Source of the DNA: Telmatospirillum sp.
GTDB lineage: Bacteria > Pseudomonadota > Alphaproteobacteria > Rhodospirillales > Magnetospirillaceae
Length of the DNA: 64,000 nucleotides
Reading direction: 5' to 3'
Assembly: GCA_009712185.1 (NCBI GenBank)
Contig: WASQ01000036.1
Location: forward strand, 16,390 to 80,389
Shown: one piece after another, positions 8,578 through 17,115 of the stretch
Layout: every line of letters begins with the position of its first letter
Position numbering within the stretch: the first letter of the stretch is position 1
Notes under the pieces: model-generated
The model's input: the letters and a program-made list of their open reading frames with translations, nothing else
Database searches by the model: none
What the model was told of the DNA's origin: nothing
Translations under genes and position numbers: made by a program

Positions 8578-8815
8578 GGCAGTAAGCTCCAGGTCTGGCC
8601 CCGGCGCCGTCCGGAGGCTTCCGCTCCGGTTCCGGTCGACACCCAGGGATTTGTCGGGGGTCACCGGCGTCCGGACGCCGGTCCCGTTGTTGTCCGTCCC
8701 GTTGTTGTCGTTCGTGGTCCACCGGCCGGCGGGACGGCCGGCTTAAGGCGGGCGGCGGCGGCGCGATGTTACCCCCGGGGGGAACGTCCGCGAACCGGCG
8801 TATGTTCCGGGGATG
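8578..8815. other. holB-metG spacer with palindrome and short repeat
   Basis: A 238-bp gap interrupts an otherwise tight operon. It contains a perfect 20-bp palindrome, ACCGGCGTCCGGACGCCGGT (8663-8682), a tandem 15-bp repeat of the GTTGTTGTCCGTCCC type (about 8685-8712), and a hairpin built on GCCGGC arms (8722-8742). These may form a processing site, a terminator of the upstream genes, or part of a metG promoter region. Confidence 0.5.
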
Positions 8816-9898
8816 TCACCGGTTGGGGCCGGCCAGGCGCTCCAGCGCCAGGAAGGCGTTGATGACTACCAGTTTCCGGTCAAGGTTGACCGCCTCGGCA
8901 CGGCCGAACAGGTGCGTGGTTTTTTCCCACACCTTCACCCAACGTTCAAGGCCGGCGCTGTCCAGCATCCGTCTTCGCACCGCGGTTTCCCCCGCGACGA
9001 TGTCGCCAGGGCCGTCGTCCCGCGCGGTTGCCGCCGCCGCCAGCCATCCGGAAAACAGCTCCGTAAAGGTCCGGAACCCGTCGTCGCCCTTGCCGATCTT
9101 ATCGCCGAAGGCATGCAGCCGGGCCACATCGAGACGCGGAAGGCCGGATAACAGGCCGACCATTTCACGATAAAGGTCGAGGCCACCCTGTTCCGTCAGA
9201 GCGAGCGCCCGCCCGATGCTGCCCTGGGCCAACCGGGCGACCGCAGCGGCATCTCCGTCGGACAGGTCGGGCTGATGCCGGCGCAGGAGCGTGGTCACGA
9301 CCGCTTCGGACAGCGGTTGCAGAACCAGCCGCCGGCAGCGCGAGCGGATGGTGGGCAGCAGGCGCCCGGGGCTGTGCGAGACCAGGAGGAGAAGCGCATT
9401 CTTCGGCGGCTCTTCCAGGATCTTCAGGATCGCGTTGGCGCCGGACCGGTTGAGTTCGTCCACCGCATCCACCAGCACGACGCGCCAGCCGCCCTCTGCC
9501 GGGGTCAGTGCCAGAAATTCGCCGATACCGCGCACGTCATCGACCGGGATTTCGGCCTTGAGTCGGGTTTTGTTGTCGTCGGCCCAGCTTCGTTCGATCA
9601 CCTTGAGGTCGGCATGACCGCCCGACGCGATCCGCCGGACCACCGGGTGATCGGCAGCGATCGACAGTCCTGCGTCGCCGAACAGGCCGCCCCCCTGGCC
9701 GCCCGACAGGACGAACCGGGCGATCCTGTAGGCCAGGGTCGCCTTGCCGATGCCACGCGGGCCGCAGATCAGCCAGGCATGCGCCAGCCGTCCGGACTGC
9801 CAGGCATCCAGGAAAGTCGTTTCGCCTTCGTCATGGCCCAGGAGGTCCGTCGTCGTTCGTGGCGAAGGCATGTCCGCGGGCGGTGGGGCGGCGCTCAT
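8816..9898 (-). CDS. holB: DNA polymerase III delta' subunit
   Basis: A 360-residue clamp-loader subunit of the replicative polymerase. An AAA+ domain carries a P-loop-like CGPRGIGKATLA, a Walker-B region (VVLVDAVDELN) and the sensor-type RSRCRRLVLQPLS motif. A collar helical domain follows. The zinc module is missing its cysteines, which is common in alphaproteobacterial delta'. I prefer the ATG with GGGGGAG six bases upstream over the one five codons earlier. It follows tmk by 47 bases, the usual tmk-holB pair supplying dTTP precursor and replication machinery. Confidence 0.93.
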   Translation of the reverse strand: MSAAPPPADMPSPRTTTDLLGHDEGETTFLDAWQSGRLAHAWLICGPRGIGKATLAYRIARFVLSGGQGGGLFGDAGLSIAADHPVVRRIASGGHADLKVIERSWADDNKTRLKAEIPVDDVRGIGEFLALTPAEGGWRVVLVDAVDELNRSGANAILKILEEPPKNALLLLVSHSPGRLLPTIRSRCRRLVLQPLSEAVVTTLLRRHQPDLSDGDAAAVARLAQGSIGRALALTEQGGLDLYREMVGLLSGLPRLDVARLHAFGDKIGKGDDGFRTFTELFSGWLAAAATARDDGPGDIVAGETAVRRRMLDSAGLERWVKVWEKTTHLFGRAEAVNLDRKLVVINAFLALERLAGPNR

Positions 9899-9945
9899 GT
9901 CCGTCTCCCCCATCGGCCCCGCCGGCCCGCGCTGCCGGCCACCGG

Positions 9946-10584
9946 TCAGCGTCCCCGGGCGAGAAGGCGCTGATCGACCGCGCGCAGGATATCGCGGGCA
10001 ACCGTCTCCACCGGAGCATCGGCGGCCACCACCACGCAGCGGTCGGGATGGTGCCGGGCGATCTCAAGAAAACCGTGACGAAGTTTCTGGTGGAACGAGG
10101 TTCCCATCCTCTCGTAACGGTTTTCCGTGTCCGCGCGGTCTCCGGCGCGCCGCAGCCCGGTCTCCACCGGCAGATCGAGGATCACCGTCAGATGGGGGGC
10201 GAACATGCCGAGGGTCATGTCGTAAAGCTGTTCGATCGAATGCTGCGGCAGGCCATGGCCATAGCCCTGATAGGCCAGCGTCGAATCGGCGAAGCGGTCG
10301 CACAGCACCCATCGTCCCTCCGCCAGCGCGGGCCAGACGGTCCGGACCACATGATCCCGGCGTGCGGCGAAATGCAGCAGGGCCTCGGTCATGCTGTCCC
10401 ATCGGCCGGGGTCTCCCTCGACCAGCAGACGGCGGATCTGTTCGGCGCCGGTCGAGCCGCCCGGCTCACGGGTGACGACGACCGGAATGCCCATTTTGCC
10501 GAGCGCATCGGCCAGCAGGCGGACCTGGGTCGATTTGCCGGCGCCTTCTCCACCTTCGAATGTGATGAAACGCCCTTGGCTCAC
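9946..10584 (-). CDS. tmk: Thymidylate kinase
   Basis: A 212-residue P-loop kinase phosphorylating dTMP to dTDP. It has the P-loop FEGGEGAGKST at residues 9-19, the TREPGGS motif, the DRFADSTLAYQGYG substrate motif near residue 96, and an Arg-rich LID segment (LRRAGDRADTENRYERMG). Length matches the family. It begins six bases after the dacA-type gene ends and is followed by holB, so it sits in the middle of a minus-strand run of envelope, replication and translation genes. Confidence 0.96.
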   Translation of the reverse strand: MSQGRFITFEGGEGAGKSTQVRLLADALGKMGIPVVVTREPGGSTGAEQIRRLLVEGDPGRWDSMTEALLHFAARRDHVVRTVWPALAEGRWVLCDRFADSTLAYQGYGHGLPQHSIEQLYDMTLGMFAPHLTVILDLPVETGLRRAGDRADTENRYERMGTSFHQKLRHGFLEIARHHPDRCVVVAADAPVETVARDILRAVDQRLLARGR

Positions 10585-10590
10585 GATGGT

Positions 10591-11751
10591 TCAGTTCCCC
10601 AGAAAGATCCGCTTCACGGCGGCGCCGATCCGGCCGAAGAAGCCCAGGCGGTCGACATTGTCCGCCGCCAGCAAAGGAAGCTGGATCGGCGTGATTCCCG
10701 GCGCGGCAATCGTCACCTGACCGATCTTCTGTCCCTTGGCGACCGGCGCGGGCACCGGTCCGTCGAACGAGGCCGTCACTTTCATGTCGTGGCGGGCGGT
10801 CCTGGGCAGGGTGATGGTCAGGTCCTTGCCGACCACCGCCGGTACGGTCTTGGCGGTTCCCAGCCAGACATCGGCGTCGGTGACCGTTTCCCCGGTCTTG
10901 AACAGCGTGTAGTCGTCGAATTCGCGGAAAGCCCATTCGATCAGGCGTTCGGATTCCTCGGCGCGCATCTTGATGCTGGTCATGCCGTTCAGCACAATGA
11001 TGATGCGCCGGCCGTTGCGGATGGCCGATCCGACCTCGCCGAAGCCGCCGTCCTGGGTGTGGCCGGTTTTCAATCCGTCGGCGCCGGCAATACCCTGCCA
11101 GATCAGCGGGTTGCGGTTATCCTGCTTGATGTTGTTGTAGGTGAAGGTCTTCTCCGCGAAGATCGGATAGTAATCGGGGAAGTCGTTGATCAGCCGCTGG
11201 GCGAGGATGCCGAGATCGCGCGCCGTCATCTGATGTCCGGGAACCGGCCATCCGCTGGCGTTCTTGAAGGTCGACTTCGTCAGCCCCAGTTCCCGCGCCT
11301 TGCGGGTTTCGCGTTCGGCGAACGCCTCTTCGCTGCCGGCCAGTCCCTCAGCCAGCACCGAGCAGGCATCGTTACCCGACTGGATGATGACGCCCCGCAA
11401 CAGATCCTCGACGCGCACCGAGGCGTGCAGCGGCAGGAACATCAGCGAGCCCTCGGTCTTGTAGTTCTTCTTCCAGGCGGTCTCCGACACCGGCAGTTCG
11501 TCGGTCATCTTGAGGCTGCCGTCCTTGAGGCGCTCGAACACCATATAGACCGTCATGAGCTTGCTCATGGAGGACGGTGTCATCAGCTCGTCGGCGTTCT
11601 TCTCAAGCAGGATGGCGCCGGTATTGGCATCGATGATGATGGCCTGGCGCGCCTGGGTATCGATCGACTCGGCCTCCGCGACCCCGCATAAGCTGACCAG
11701 CAGGGCGAAAGCTGCGGCGGCAGGGACGCCTCGTCTCAGATGTGAAAGCAT
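10591..11751 (-). CDS. dacA: D-alanyl-D-alanine carboxypeptidase (PBP5/6 type)
   Basis: A 386-residue low-molecular-mass penicillin-binding protein that removes the terminal D-Ala from peptidoglycan pentapeptides. It has a signal peptide (MLSHLRRG, hydrophobic core, cut after GVAEA near residue 27). The active-site set is complete: SxxK as SMSK at 61-64, SGN in IIQSGND, and KTG in GLKTGHTQDGG. The C-terminal PBP5-type beta domain follows, and the tail (FFGRIGAAVKRIFLGN) looks like the amphipathic helix that anchors these proteins to the inner membrane. It lies between rlpA and tmk. dacC or dacF would be equally valid names. Confidence 0.92.
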   Translation of the reverse strand: MLSHLRRGVPAAAAFALLVSLCGVAEAESIDTQARQAIIIDANTGAILLEKNADELMTPSSMSKLMTVYMVFERLKDGSLKMTDELPVSETAWKKNYKTEGSLMFLPLHASVRVEDLLRGVIIQSGNDACSVLAEGLAGSEEAFAERETRKARELGLTKSTFKNASGWPVPGHQMTARDLGILAQRLINDFPDYYPIFAEKTFTYNNIKQDNRNPLIWQGIAGADGLKTGHTQDGGFGEVGSAIRNGRRIIIVLNGMTSIKMRAEESERLIEWAFREFDDYTLFKTGETVTDADVWLGTAKTVPAVVGKDLTITLPRTARHDMKVTASFDGPVPAPVAKGQKIGQVTIAAPGITPIQLPLLAADNVDRLGFFGRIGAAVKRIFLGN

Positions 11752-11821
11752 AGTCCTGAAAGGTCCTCGTGTTGGATGCGTCCTAGCTTAAACGTGGCAA
11801 AGACGCCGAAAATATGGCGGA

Positions 11822-12763
11822 TCAGTCCACCACGATCTTAGCGTCGGGATAGCCCGACGATATCACTTTCTCAAGCAGCGCATCCGCTGCATCGAGATCG
11901 GAAACCGGGCCCAGACGCACGCGGAACAGGGTTCCGGCCTTGGTGACGACCTGGGTGATGGAGGCTTTGCCCATTCCGGACAGCGCGGCGGACAGGCGGT
12001 TGGCATTGTCATAGCGCGCGAAGGCGCCGGCCTGGATGAACATCTGCGTCGCCTTGACCGGGACCACCTTGACCGGCTGCACGGCCAATTGTGCCGGATC
12101 CGGTGCCGTGACCTGGGGACGCGGCGGCGGCGGTGCCTGCGCCACGATCGGCTTCGGCGCCTCCTGGCTTCCGGGCGGCGGCAATGTCTCCGCCTGGATG
12201 ACTTCACGCGGCGCGGCGGCCACCTGCGCCTCCTCCGTCTTCGATTTCAGGCGGAAGGCCAGCGCCTTGCTTTCCTCGGCCATGATCTCGACGCGGACCC
12301 TCGCCGTGCCCTGGGCCTCCATGCCGAGAAGCTGGGCGGACCGGCGTGACAGGTCGATGATCCGGTTATGGGCGAAAGGACCACGATCGTTCACCCTGAC
12401 AACCAGCGAGCGACCATTATCCAAATTCGTTACGCGAACGATACTGGGCATCGGCAGTGTCCGATGGGCCGCAGAGACTTCATTCTGGTCGAACACCTCG
12501 CCATTGGCGGTGTATTTTCCATGAAAATCCGGCCCATACCACGACGCAATTCCGGTTTCGTCGTAGTTGAAGTCTTCCTGCGGATAGTACCAGACGCCGC
12601 CGATCTGATAGGGCTTTCCGATCTTATAGCCGGCACCTTCCTGAGTACTCGCCCCATCTTTGACGGTATAGTGGGAACCCGACCCTCCGGAGCAGGCATT
12701 GACCAGCACACACCCCGCAACCAGAAGAAGAACACGGACAGGAGGGAACATCCCTCGCATCAT
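11822..12763 (-). CDS. rlpA: RlpA septal lytic transglycosylase-like lipoprotein
   Basis: A 313-residue lipoprotein: the signal ends in the lipobox LVNAC (Cys near residue 24). A double-psi beta-barrel (about residues 70-160) contains GIASWYGPDFHGKYTANGE and the catalytic-site motif VRVNDRGPFAHNRIIDLS. A proline-rich linker precedes a C-terminal SPOR domain (about 235-313) that binds denuded glycan at the division site. Pseudomonas RlpA is a lytic transglycosylase at the septum. Its neighbours, a soluble lytic transglycosylase and a carboxypeptidase, fit a cell-wall cluster. Confidence 0.92.
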   Translation of the reverse strand: MMRGMFPPVRVLLLVAGCVLVNACSGGSGSHYTVKDGASTQEGAGYKIGKPYQIGGVWYYPQEDFNYDETGIASWYGPDFHGKYTANGEVFDQNEVSAAHRTLPMPSIVRVTNLDNGRSLVVRVNDRGPFAHNRIIDLSRRSAQLLGMEAQGTARVRVEIMAEESKALAFRLKSKTEEAQVAAAPREVIQAETLPPPGSQEAPKPIVAQAPPPPRPQVTAPDPAQLAVQPVKVVPVKATQMFIQAGAFARYDNANRLSAALSGMGKASITQVVTKAGTLFRVRLGPVSDLDAADALLEKVISSGYPDAKIVVD

Positions 12764-12803
12764 TTAGTGGTCCCCACGCAAGAATTTCGGCAGATGTGGT
12801 AAC

Positions 12804-13832
12804 CTACTTGCTTGCGAGCCGATCGGCAAGGGTTCCTGCGGCCAAAGCGAAGAAGACCGAGCGGTTCCAGGTCGTCAGCACGTGATAATTTCCGTAGACA
12901 AGATAGAGGGGCCCCTCACCCTCGGCCCCGGGCGTATCGGCGCGCACCAGGGTGGCGACAGGATCGGACCGGAGAGGCAACGGTCGTCCGTCGGCCAGTC
13001 GGACGCCGAGTTTGGCCCAGGCTTTGAGGCTGCGGCGGGTGCCTTGCGTGCGCAGCCCGCCCGGCGGAAGGCGGACGGCCATGCCCCAGCCATGCCCCGC
13101 GTTCCAGCCGCTTTTCGCAAGATAATTGGCCGTGGATGCGAACACATCGGCAGGAGTCTGCCAGATGTCGGGCGCGCCGCCGCCATGCCAGCTCCGTGCG
13201 AACTTCAGATAGGTCGTGGGCATGAACTGGCATTGTCCCATGGCACCGGCCCACGATCCACGAAGTCTATCTGGTTCAATACCATGCTGGGCGATCTTCA
13301 GAACATTAATGAGCTCCTGGCGGAAATAGCGGCTGCGCCGTCCGTCGAAGGCCAGGGTCGCCAGCGCGGCCACGACGGGATAGTCGCCGGTGCGGCGGCC
13401 GAAATCGCTCTCGATGCCCCACATGGCGACGATCACGGGGGCCGGCACGCCATAGCGGCGTTCGACCTCGCGCAGCAGGGCATGGTGCCGGACCAGCAGC
13501 TCCTTTCCCTCCGCCACCCGTTCCGGCCGCGCCGCCCGGGCCAGATAGTCGGCGAAGGACAGGGTGAATTCGGGTTGCCGGCGATCCAGTTCGATCACCT
13601 TGTCGATCGGCGCGATCCCGGTCAGCGCCTTATCGAGAGTCCGGGCGGGGATGCCGGCGCCACGGGCCTCGCGCCGAACCCCTTCGAGCCAGCGGGCGAA
13701 GGCGGCCGTCCGCTCGGCGCCGCCAGCCTCGGCCGTCTCAGCCGCATGGACCGGACCGACCAGACCGGCAGACGCGGGAATCGCAAGGGTCGCAAGGACC
13801 GTCAACAAGGCGAAACGAACGCGGCAGACCAC
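12804..13832 (-). CDS. mltB: Lytic murein transglycosylase (MltB family)
   Basis: A 342-residue periplasmic enzyme cleaving the MurNAc-GlcNAc bond with formation of 1,6-anhydroMurNAc. The catalytic Glu lies in VIVAMWGIESDFGRRTGDYPV, and the downstream GAMGQCQFMPTTYLKFA segment is characteristic of the Slt35/MltB fold. The frame is open another 61 codons, but that part reads as Arg/Ser/Gly-rich filler. I start at a GTG with GAGGAG six bases upstream, giving a classic signal peptide (RVRFALLTVLATLAIPASA, cleaved before AETAEAGG). There is no lipobox, so the product should be soluble in the periplasm. Confidence 0.88.
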   Translation of the reverse strand: MVCRVRFALLTVLATLAIPASAGLVGPVHAAETAEAGGAERTAAFARWLEGVRREARGAGIPARTLDKALTGIAPIDKVIELDRRQPEFTLSFADYLARAARPERVAEGKELLVRHHALLREVERRYGVPAPVIVAMWGIESDFGRRTGDYPVVAALATLAFDGRRSRYFRQELINVLKIAQHGIEPDRLRGSWAGAMGQCQFMPTTYLKFARSWHGGGAPDIWQTPADVFASTANYLAKSGWNAGHGWGMAVRLPPGGLRTQGTRRSLKAWAKLGVRLADGRPLPLRSDPVATLVRADTPGAEGEGPLYLVYGNYHVLTTWNRSVFFALAAGTLADRLASK

Positions 13833-14372
13833 CCGGCCCTCCTCACTCAGGGACGATTGAAGACCCCGATGTGATACAGGCCATGGCCTGCGGTCGCAAC
13901 CATTTGCGGCGTGGCGGCCACGGCTGACGGACGAGGCCGGCCGTCCCTGGGCCGGTGTTCCGGATGATGTCGTCCGTTCGCCGGCGGACAGGCCGTCGGC
14001 CCGCCCTGAGGTCAAAGTTCAGGATTTATCGGCAACTAGCTGGCCCGACTTGCTAATCTACGACCCAGAATGGTCCCTCACGGGCTGATCATCGGCGAGG
14101 TCGCCGACGCCGTCCCCGGCCGCCGGCCGTTTCCGCGCGAGGCCCTTCGGTGTCAATGGGATCTGTCATTTTCCAGAGTTTCCGGATGCGGTGACGGTCA
14201 CGGCAGGGACTCCGGCAGGGATGACGGAACGGGTCGACGGGCGCCCCGCTCAAACCAACGCATCCGATTGCACAAGGACCGGGCTTACGTCATTGATAGG
14301 GGGCCGTCGGCACCGGGAGCCGGCGGAAACCGGGACCGTTTTGCTCCAACGGAGGGATTTGGAGAGCTTTCA
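13833..14372. other. 540-bp divergent promoter region, mltB/greB
   Basis: No gene is called. An open frame from 14070 runs into greB in phase, but it lacks a ribosome site and its residues are not conserved-looking. The region should hold the divergent promoters of mltB and greB. I see no strong operator or riboswitch. Confidence 0.55.
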
Positions 14373-14915
14373 ATGAATGAAATCAACAGGGTCGACGATA
14401 CAGATGACGATGACGACGAGCTGCCCGGCATTCCCGGAGGCGCGCGCAATTACGTGCGTCCCCAGGGTCTGGCGGCGTTGCAGGAGGAATTGCGGACGCT
14501 GATGCGCGTCGAACGGCCGAAGGTCGTCGAGGTGGTATCCTGGGCCGCCGGCAATGGCGACCGGTCGGAAAACGGTGATTATCTGTATGGCAAGAAACGC
14601 CTGCGGGAAATCGACCGGCGCATCCGTTACCTCACCAAACGCATCGACAGCGCTGAAGTCGTTGATCCGGCGCGACAGACCCGGCGCGACCAGGTTTTCT
14701 TCGGAGCCACCGTGACCTATGCTCATGAGGACGACACCGAAATGACGGTGACCATCGTGGGCTTTGACGAGGCCGACCTTGAAAAGGGGCTGGTCAGTTG
14801 GGTATCGCCGATCGCCCGTGCGCTGCTCAAGGCGCATGTGGGGGATGTCGTCGACCTCAGAACCCCGTCGGGTCGCCAGAAGATCGAAATCGTTTCCATC
14901 GCTTACGGGGAATAA
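14373..14915 (+). CDS. greB: Transcription elongation factor GreB
   Basis: A 180-residue secondary-channel factor that stimulates transcript cleavage in backtracked RNA polymerase. After an acidic, Asp-rich leader (residues 8-15) come the N-terminal coiled coil (NYVRPQGLAALQEELRTLM through LTKRIDSAEVVDP), with the acidic tip region GDRSENGDYLYGKKRLREID, and the C-terminal FKBP-like domain ending in VDLRTPSGRQKIEIVSI. The LYGKKRLREIDRRIRYL stretch marks GreB rather than GreA. The start has GGAGAG six bases upstream; a longer in-frame opening to 14070 is disregarded. Confidence 0.93.
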   Translation: MNEINRVDDTDDDDDELPGIPGGARNYVRPQGLAALQEELRTLMRVERPKVVEVVSWAAGNGDRSENGDYLYGKKRLREIDRRIRYLTKRIDSAEVVDPARQTRRDQVFFGATVTYAHEDDTEMTVTIVGFDEADLEKGLVSWVSPIARALLKAHVGDVVDLRTPSGRQKIEIVSIAYGE

Positions 14916-15026
14916 GCACCCGCCTTTCGACGCCCGGGCTCTCCGACGCTTTTTCGCGGGCTTGAAGACCGGGGTGGGCCCGTGGCATCTTCCTCATTCC
15001 TTCGTGACCAGTGTCAGGACGGTCGG

Positions 15027-15443
15027 GTGTTCCGGGTTCGCCGCTTACTTCTCTGGCTTCTCGCCTTTCTCTATCTGCTTCCCCTTCAGGCCGGGGCGGG
15101 CAGCTATGTGCTGTGCCGCGCCGACAGCGGGCATCAGGCGGTGGAGTGGGCCGGACACCGGCATGAGCTTTCCCGGGCCGACGTTCCGGTTGCCGCCGGC
15201 GATGCCTTCGACGCGGGGATAGCCAGTCCCTTCCAGCCTTGTGCCGACAGCCCCCTTCTCGCGCCCGTGGGTCGCGACCGGGGGCCCTCCCTGCCCGTCC
15301 TTTCGGTCGCTCCGGCCGTTATTCCGGTTTTTTCGCCACCATCCCTGGCGCCTCCGTCCTTCGTCCGGATCGGTGCCATCCTGCCGGCCTCCGATGGCCA
15401 TCCAACGCTCAGACATCGCCGGACTGTCGTCCTTCTGAGCTGA
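15027..15443 (+). CDS. Small secreted protein preceding the RND efflux operon
   Basis: A 138-residue protein with a signal peptide (VFRVRRLLLWLLAFLYLLPLQAGA). The mature start is SYVLCRADSGHQAVEWAGHRHEL, with Cys, three His and a Glu. Small secreted proteins with this 'VLC..GH..VE...H.H' start are common in front of czc/cus efflux operons and may bind metal; their role is not established. The remainder is Pro/Ala-rich with a single further Cys. The GTG at 15027 has AGGA eight bases upstream; a GTG at 14982 is the alternative. It begins about 600 bases before czcC and likely shares its promoter. Confidence 0.6.
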   Translation: MFRVRRLLLWLLAFLYLLPLQAGAGSYVLCRADSGHQAVEWAGHRHELSRADVPVAAGDAFDAGIASPFQPCADSPLLAPVGRDRGPSLPVLSVAPAVIPVFSPPSLAPPSFVRIGAILPASDGHPTLRHRRTVVLLS

Positions 15444-15621
15444 GTTTTCCCTGATCGTCCGATCTGCCCGGTAACGCGGCCGGCGTCCCGCCCTCTGCGG
15501 ACGCATGCCCGGGCCCGGTCTCGTTCATGAACGACCCGTCCCCCGCCGGGAGGCCGGCGCGACGCCACTGATTCGCGTCGCCCGCCGCTTGGCGATGGGA
15601 CTGACGATCAAGGAAATTCTG

Positions 15622-17115
15622 ATGCATGACCATGATTCCGGTACCGCCCCGGGCGGTGTCCGATCAAAGCGGCGTGGCGCGGACAGCGCCCCCCGCCTTC
15701 GGCTTCTTATTCCCGGCCGGAAGGAGACCCGCCTCGCGCTGATGGCGACGTCCTCCGTCCTTTTGCTCGCGGCATGCGCCACGCCGCCGGACCTGCCTCC
15801 CGGGCCGGAACGCCGGCCTGCGGGCCCGGAAGCGGGCGTTTCCTTCACCGCCCCGCCGCTCGATGACGAGGCGGCCGGGACAGCGTTTCCGGTTCTGCCG
15901 GCCCCGGCCGGGAAGCTGACGCTGCGGACCGCGCTCGCCCAGGCCTTGGCCGGGAACCCGGATCTTGCGGCCTTTTCCTACGAAAGCCGGGCCGCCGAGG
16001 CCCGGACAATCCAGGCCGGAGTCCCGCCGGCCCCGGCGCTTGGTCTTGACTCCCAGGACTTCGGAGGCAAGGGCGAAAGGCGCGGCTTCGAAAGCGCTCA
16101 AACCTCGCTTTCCCTCAGCCAGACTGTCGAACTCGGGGAAAAGCGGGCAAAGCGCGTGCGGGCGGCGCGCCTGGACGAAAGCCTTGCCGCCTGGGACTAC
16201 GAGGCAAAGCGCCTGGATACCCTTCTGGAAACGACCCGGGCCTTTGTCGGTTTGCTGGCCTCCCAGCGGCGCCTGTCGCTGGCGCGGGAGTCTCTCGCGC
16301 TTGACCGGAAGACGGCCGACATCGTGCGTGAACGGGTGCGGGCCGGCCGGGTGTCTCCGCTGGAGGAGAAGCGGGCCGGTGTCGCGGTGGCAACGGCCAC
16401 CCTTTTCCTTGAGAGATCCCGGCGCGACCTTCAGTCCGCGCGCCAGCGGCTGGCCGCCCTGTGGGGCGCATCGGCGGCGCAATTCGACGAGGCGATCGGC
16501 GACCTGGACGCCCTGGTGTTCCCCCCGTCGTTGGACCGGCTGATGGAACTGGCCGTGGAAAATCCCGATCTGGCGCGCTGGACCACTGAAATCGAAAGCC
16601 GGACCGCCCGGTTGTCGGTGGAACGGTCGAAAGAGATCCCGGATCCGACCTTCTCAGCCGGAGTCCGCCGTTACGGCAATGACGGATCGACCGCGTTCCT
16701 GGCGGGCGTCAGCCTTCCGATTCCGGTCGCCGGCATCAATCAGGGCAATGTCCTCGAAGCCCAGCAGCGGTTGGCGAAGGGCTATGCCGAGCGCCGGGCC
16801 GCCGAAGCCCGCGTGGCGGTGGAGGTTCGTCAGGGCTTTGAACGACTGGCGTCCGCCTATGACGAGGTGATGGCTCTGCGCCGCGACATTCTGCCGGCGG
16901 CGACCGCGGCCTTCGACGGCGCCGCGGAAGGATATCGTCAGGGAAAGTTCCCCCTGATCGACGTTCTGGACGCGGAACGAAGCCTTTCCGACGCAAACGG
17001 ACGCCTGATCGACGCGGAGGCCGGCTTTCAGGTCGCACGGGCGGAACTGGAACGACTGATCGGACAACCCCTTCCCACCCCGCGACAGCCGGCCCCGCAG
17101 AGGCCAGGAGAATGA
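15622..17115 (+). CDS. czcC: Outer-membrane factor of heavy-metal RND efflux (CzcC/CusC type)
   Basis: A 497-residue TolC-family protein. A long N-terminus leads to a lipobox (SSVLLLAAC, Cys near 52), so it is probably lipid-anchored in the outer membrane, where it forms the exit duct. Two OEP repeats follow: LTLRTALAQALAGNPDLAAFSYE opens the first and LMELAVENPDLARWTTEIESR the second, each with long helices and beta-hairpin segments such as AGVSLPIPVAGINQGN. The start has AAGGA at seven bases. A later ATG directly before the lipobox would give a very short leader. Its stop overlaps the czcB start (ATGA). Confidence 0.88.
   Translation: MHDHDSGTAPGGVRSKRRGADSAPRLRLLIPGRKETRLALMATSSVLLLAACATPPDLPPGPERRPAGPEAGVSFTAPPLDDEAAGTAFPVLPAPAGKLTLRTALAQALAGNPDLAAFSYESRAAEARTIQAGVPPAPALGLDSQDFGGKGERRGFESAQTSLSLSQTVELGEKRAKRVRAARLDESLAAWDYEAKRLDTLLETTRAFVGLLASQRRLSLARESLALDRKTADIVRERVRAGRVSPLEEKRAGVAVATATLFLERSRRDLQSARQRLAALWGASAAQFDEAIGDLDALVFPPSLDRLMELAVENPDLARWTTEIESRTARLSVERSKEIPDPTFSAGVRRYGNDGSTAFLAGVSLPIPVAGINQGNVLEAQQRLAKGYAERRAAEARVAVEVRQGFERLASAYDEVMALRRDILPAATAAFDGAAEGYRQGKFPLIDVLDAERSLSDANGRLIDAEAGFQVARAELERLIGQPLPTPRQPAPQRPGE

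Noticed and set aside
9859..11691. Plus-strand 610-codon open frame over tmk and the carboxypeptidase
   Set aside because: Antisense to two genes with complete catalytic motifs; a GC-rich codon shadow.
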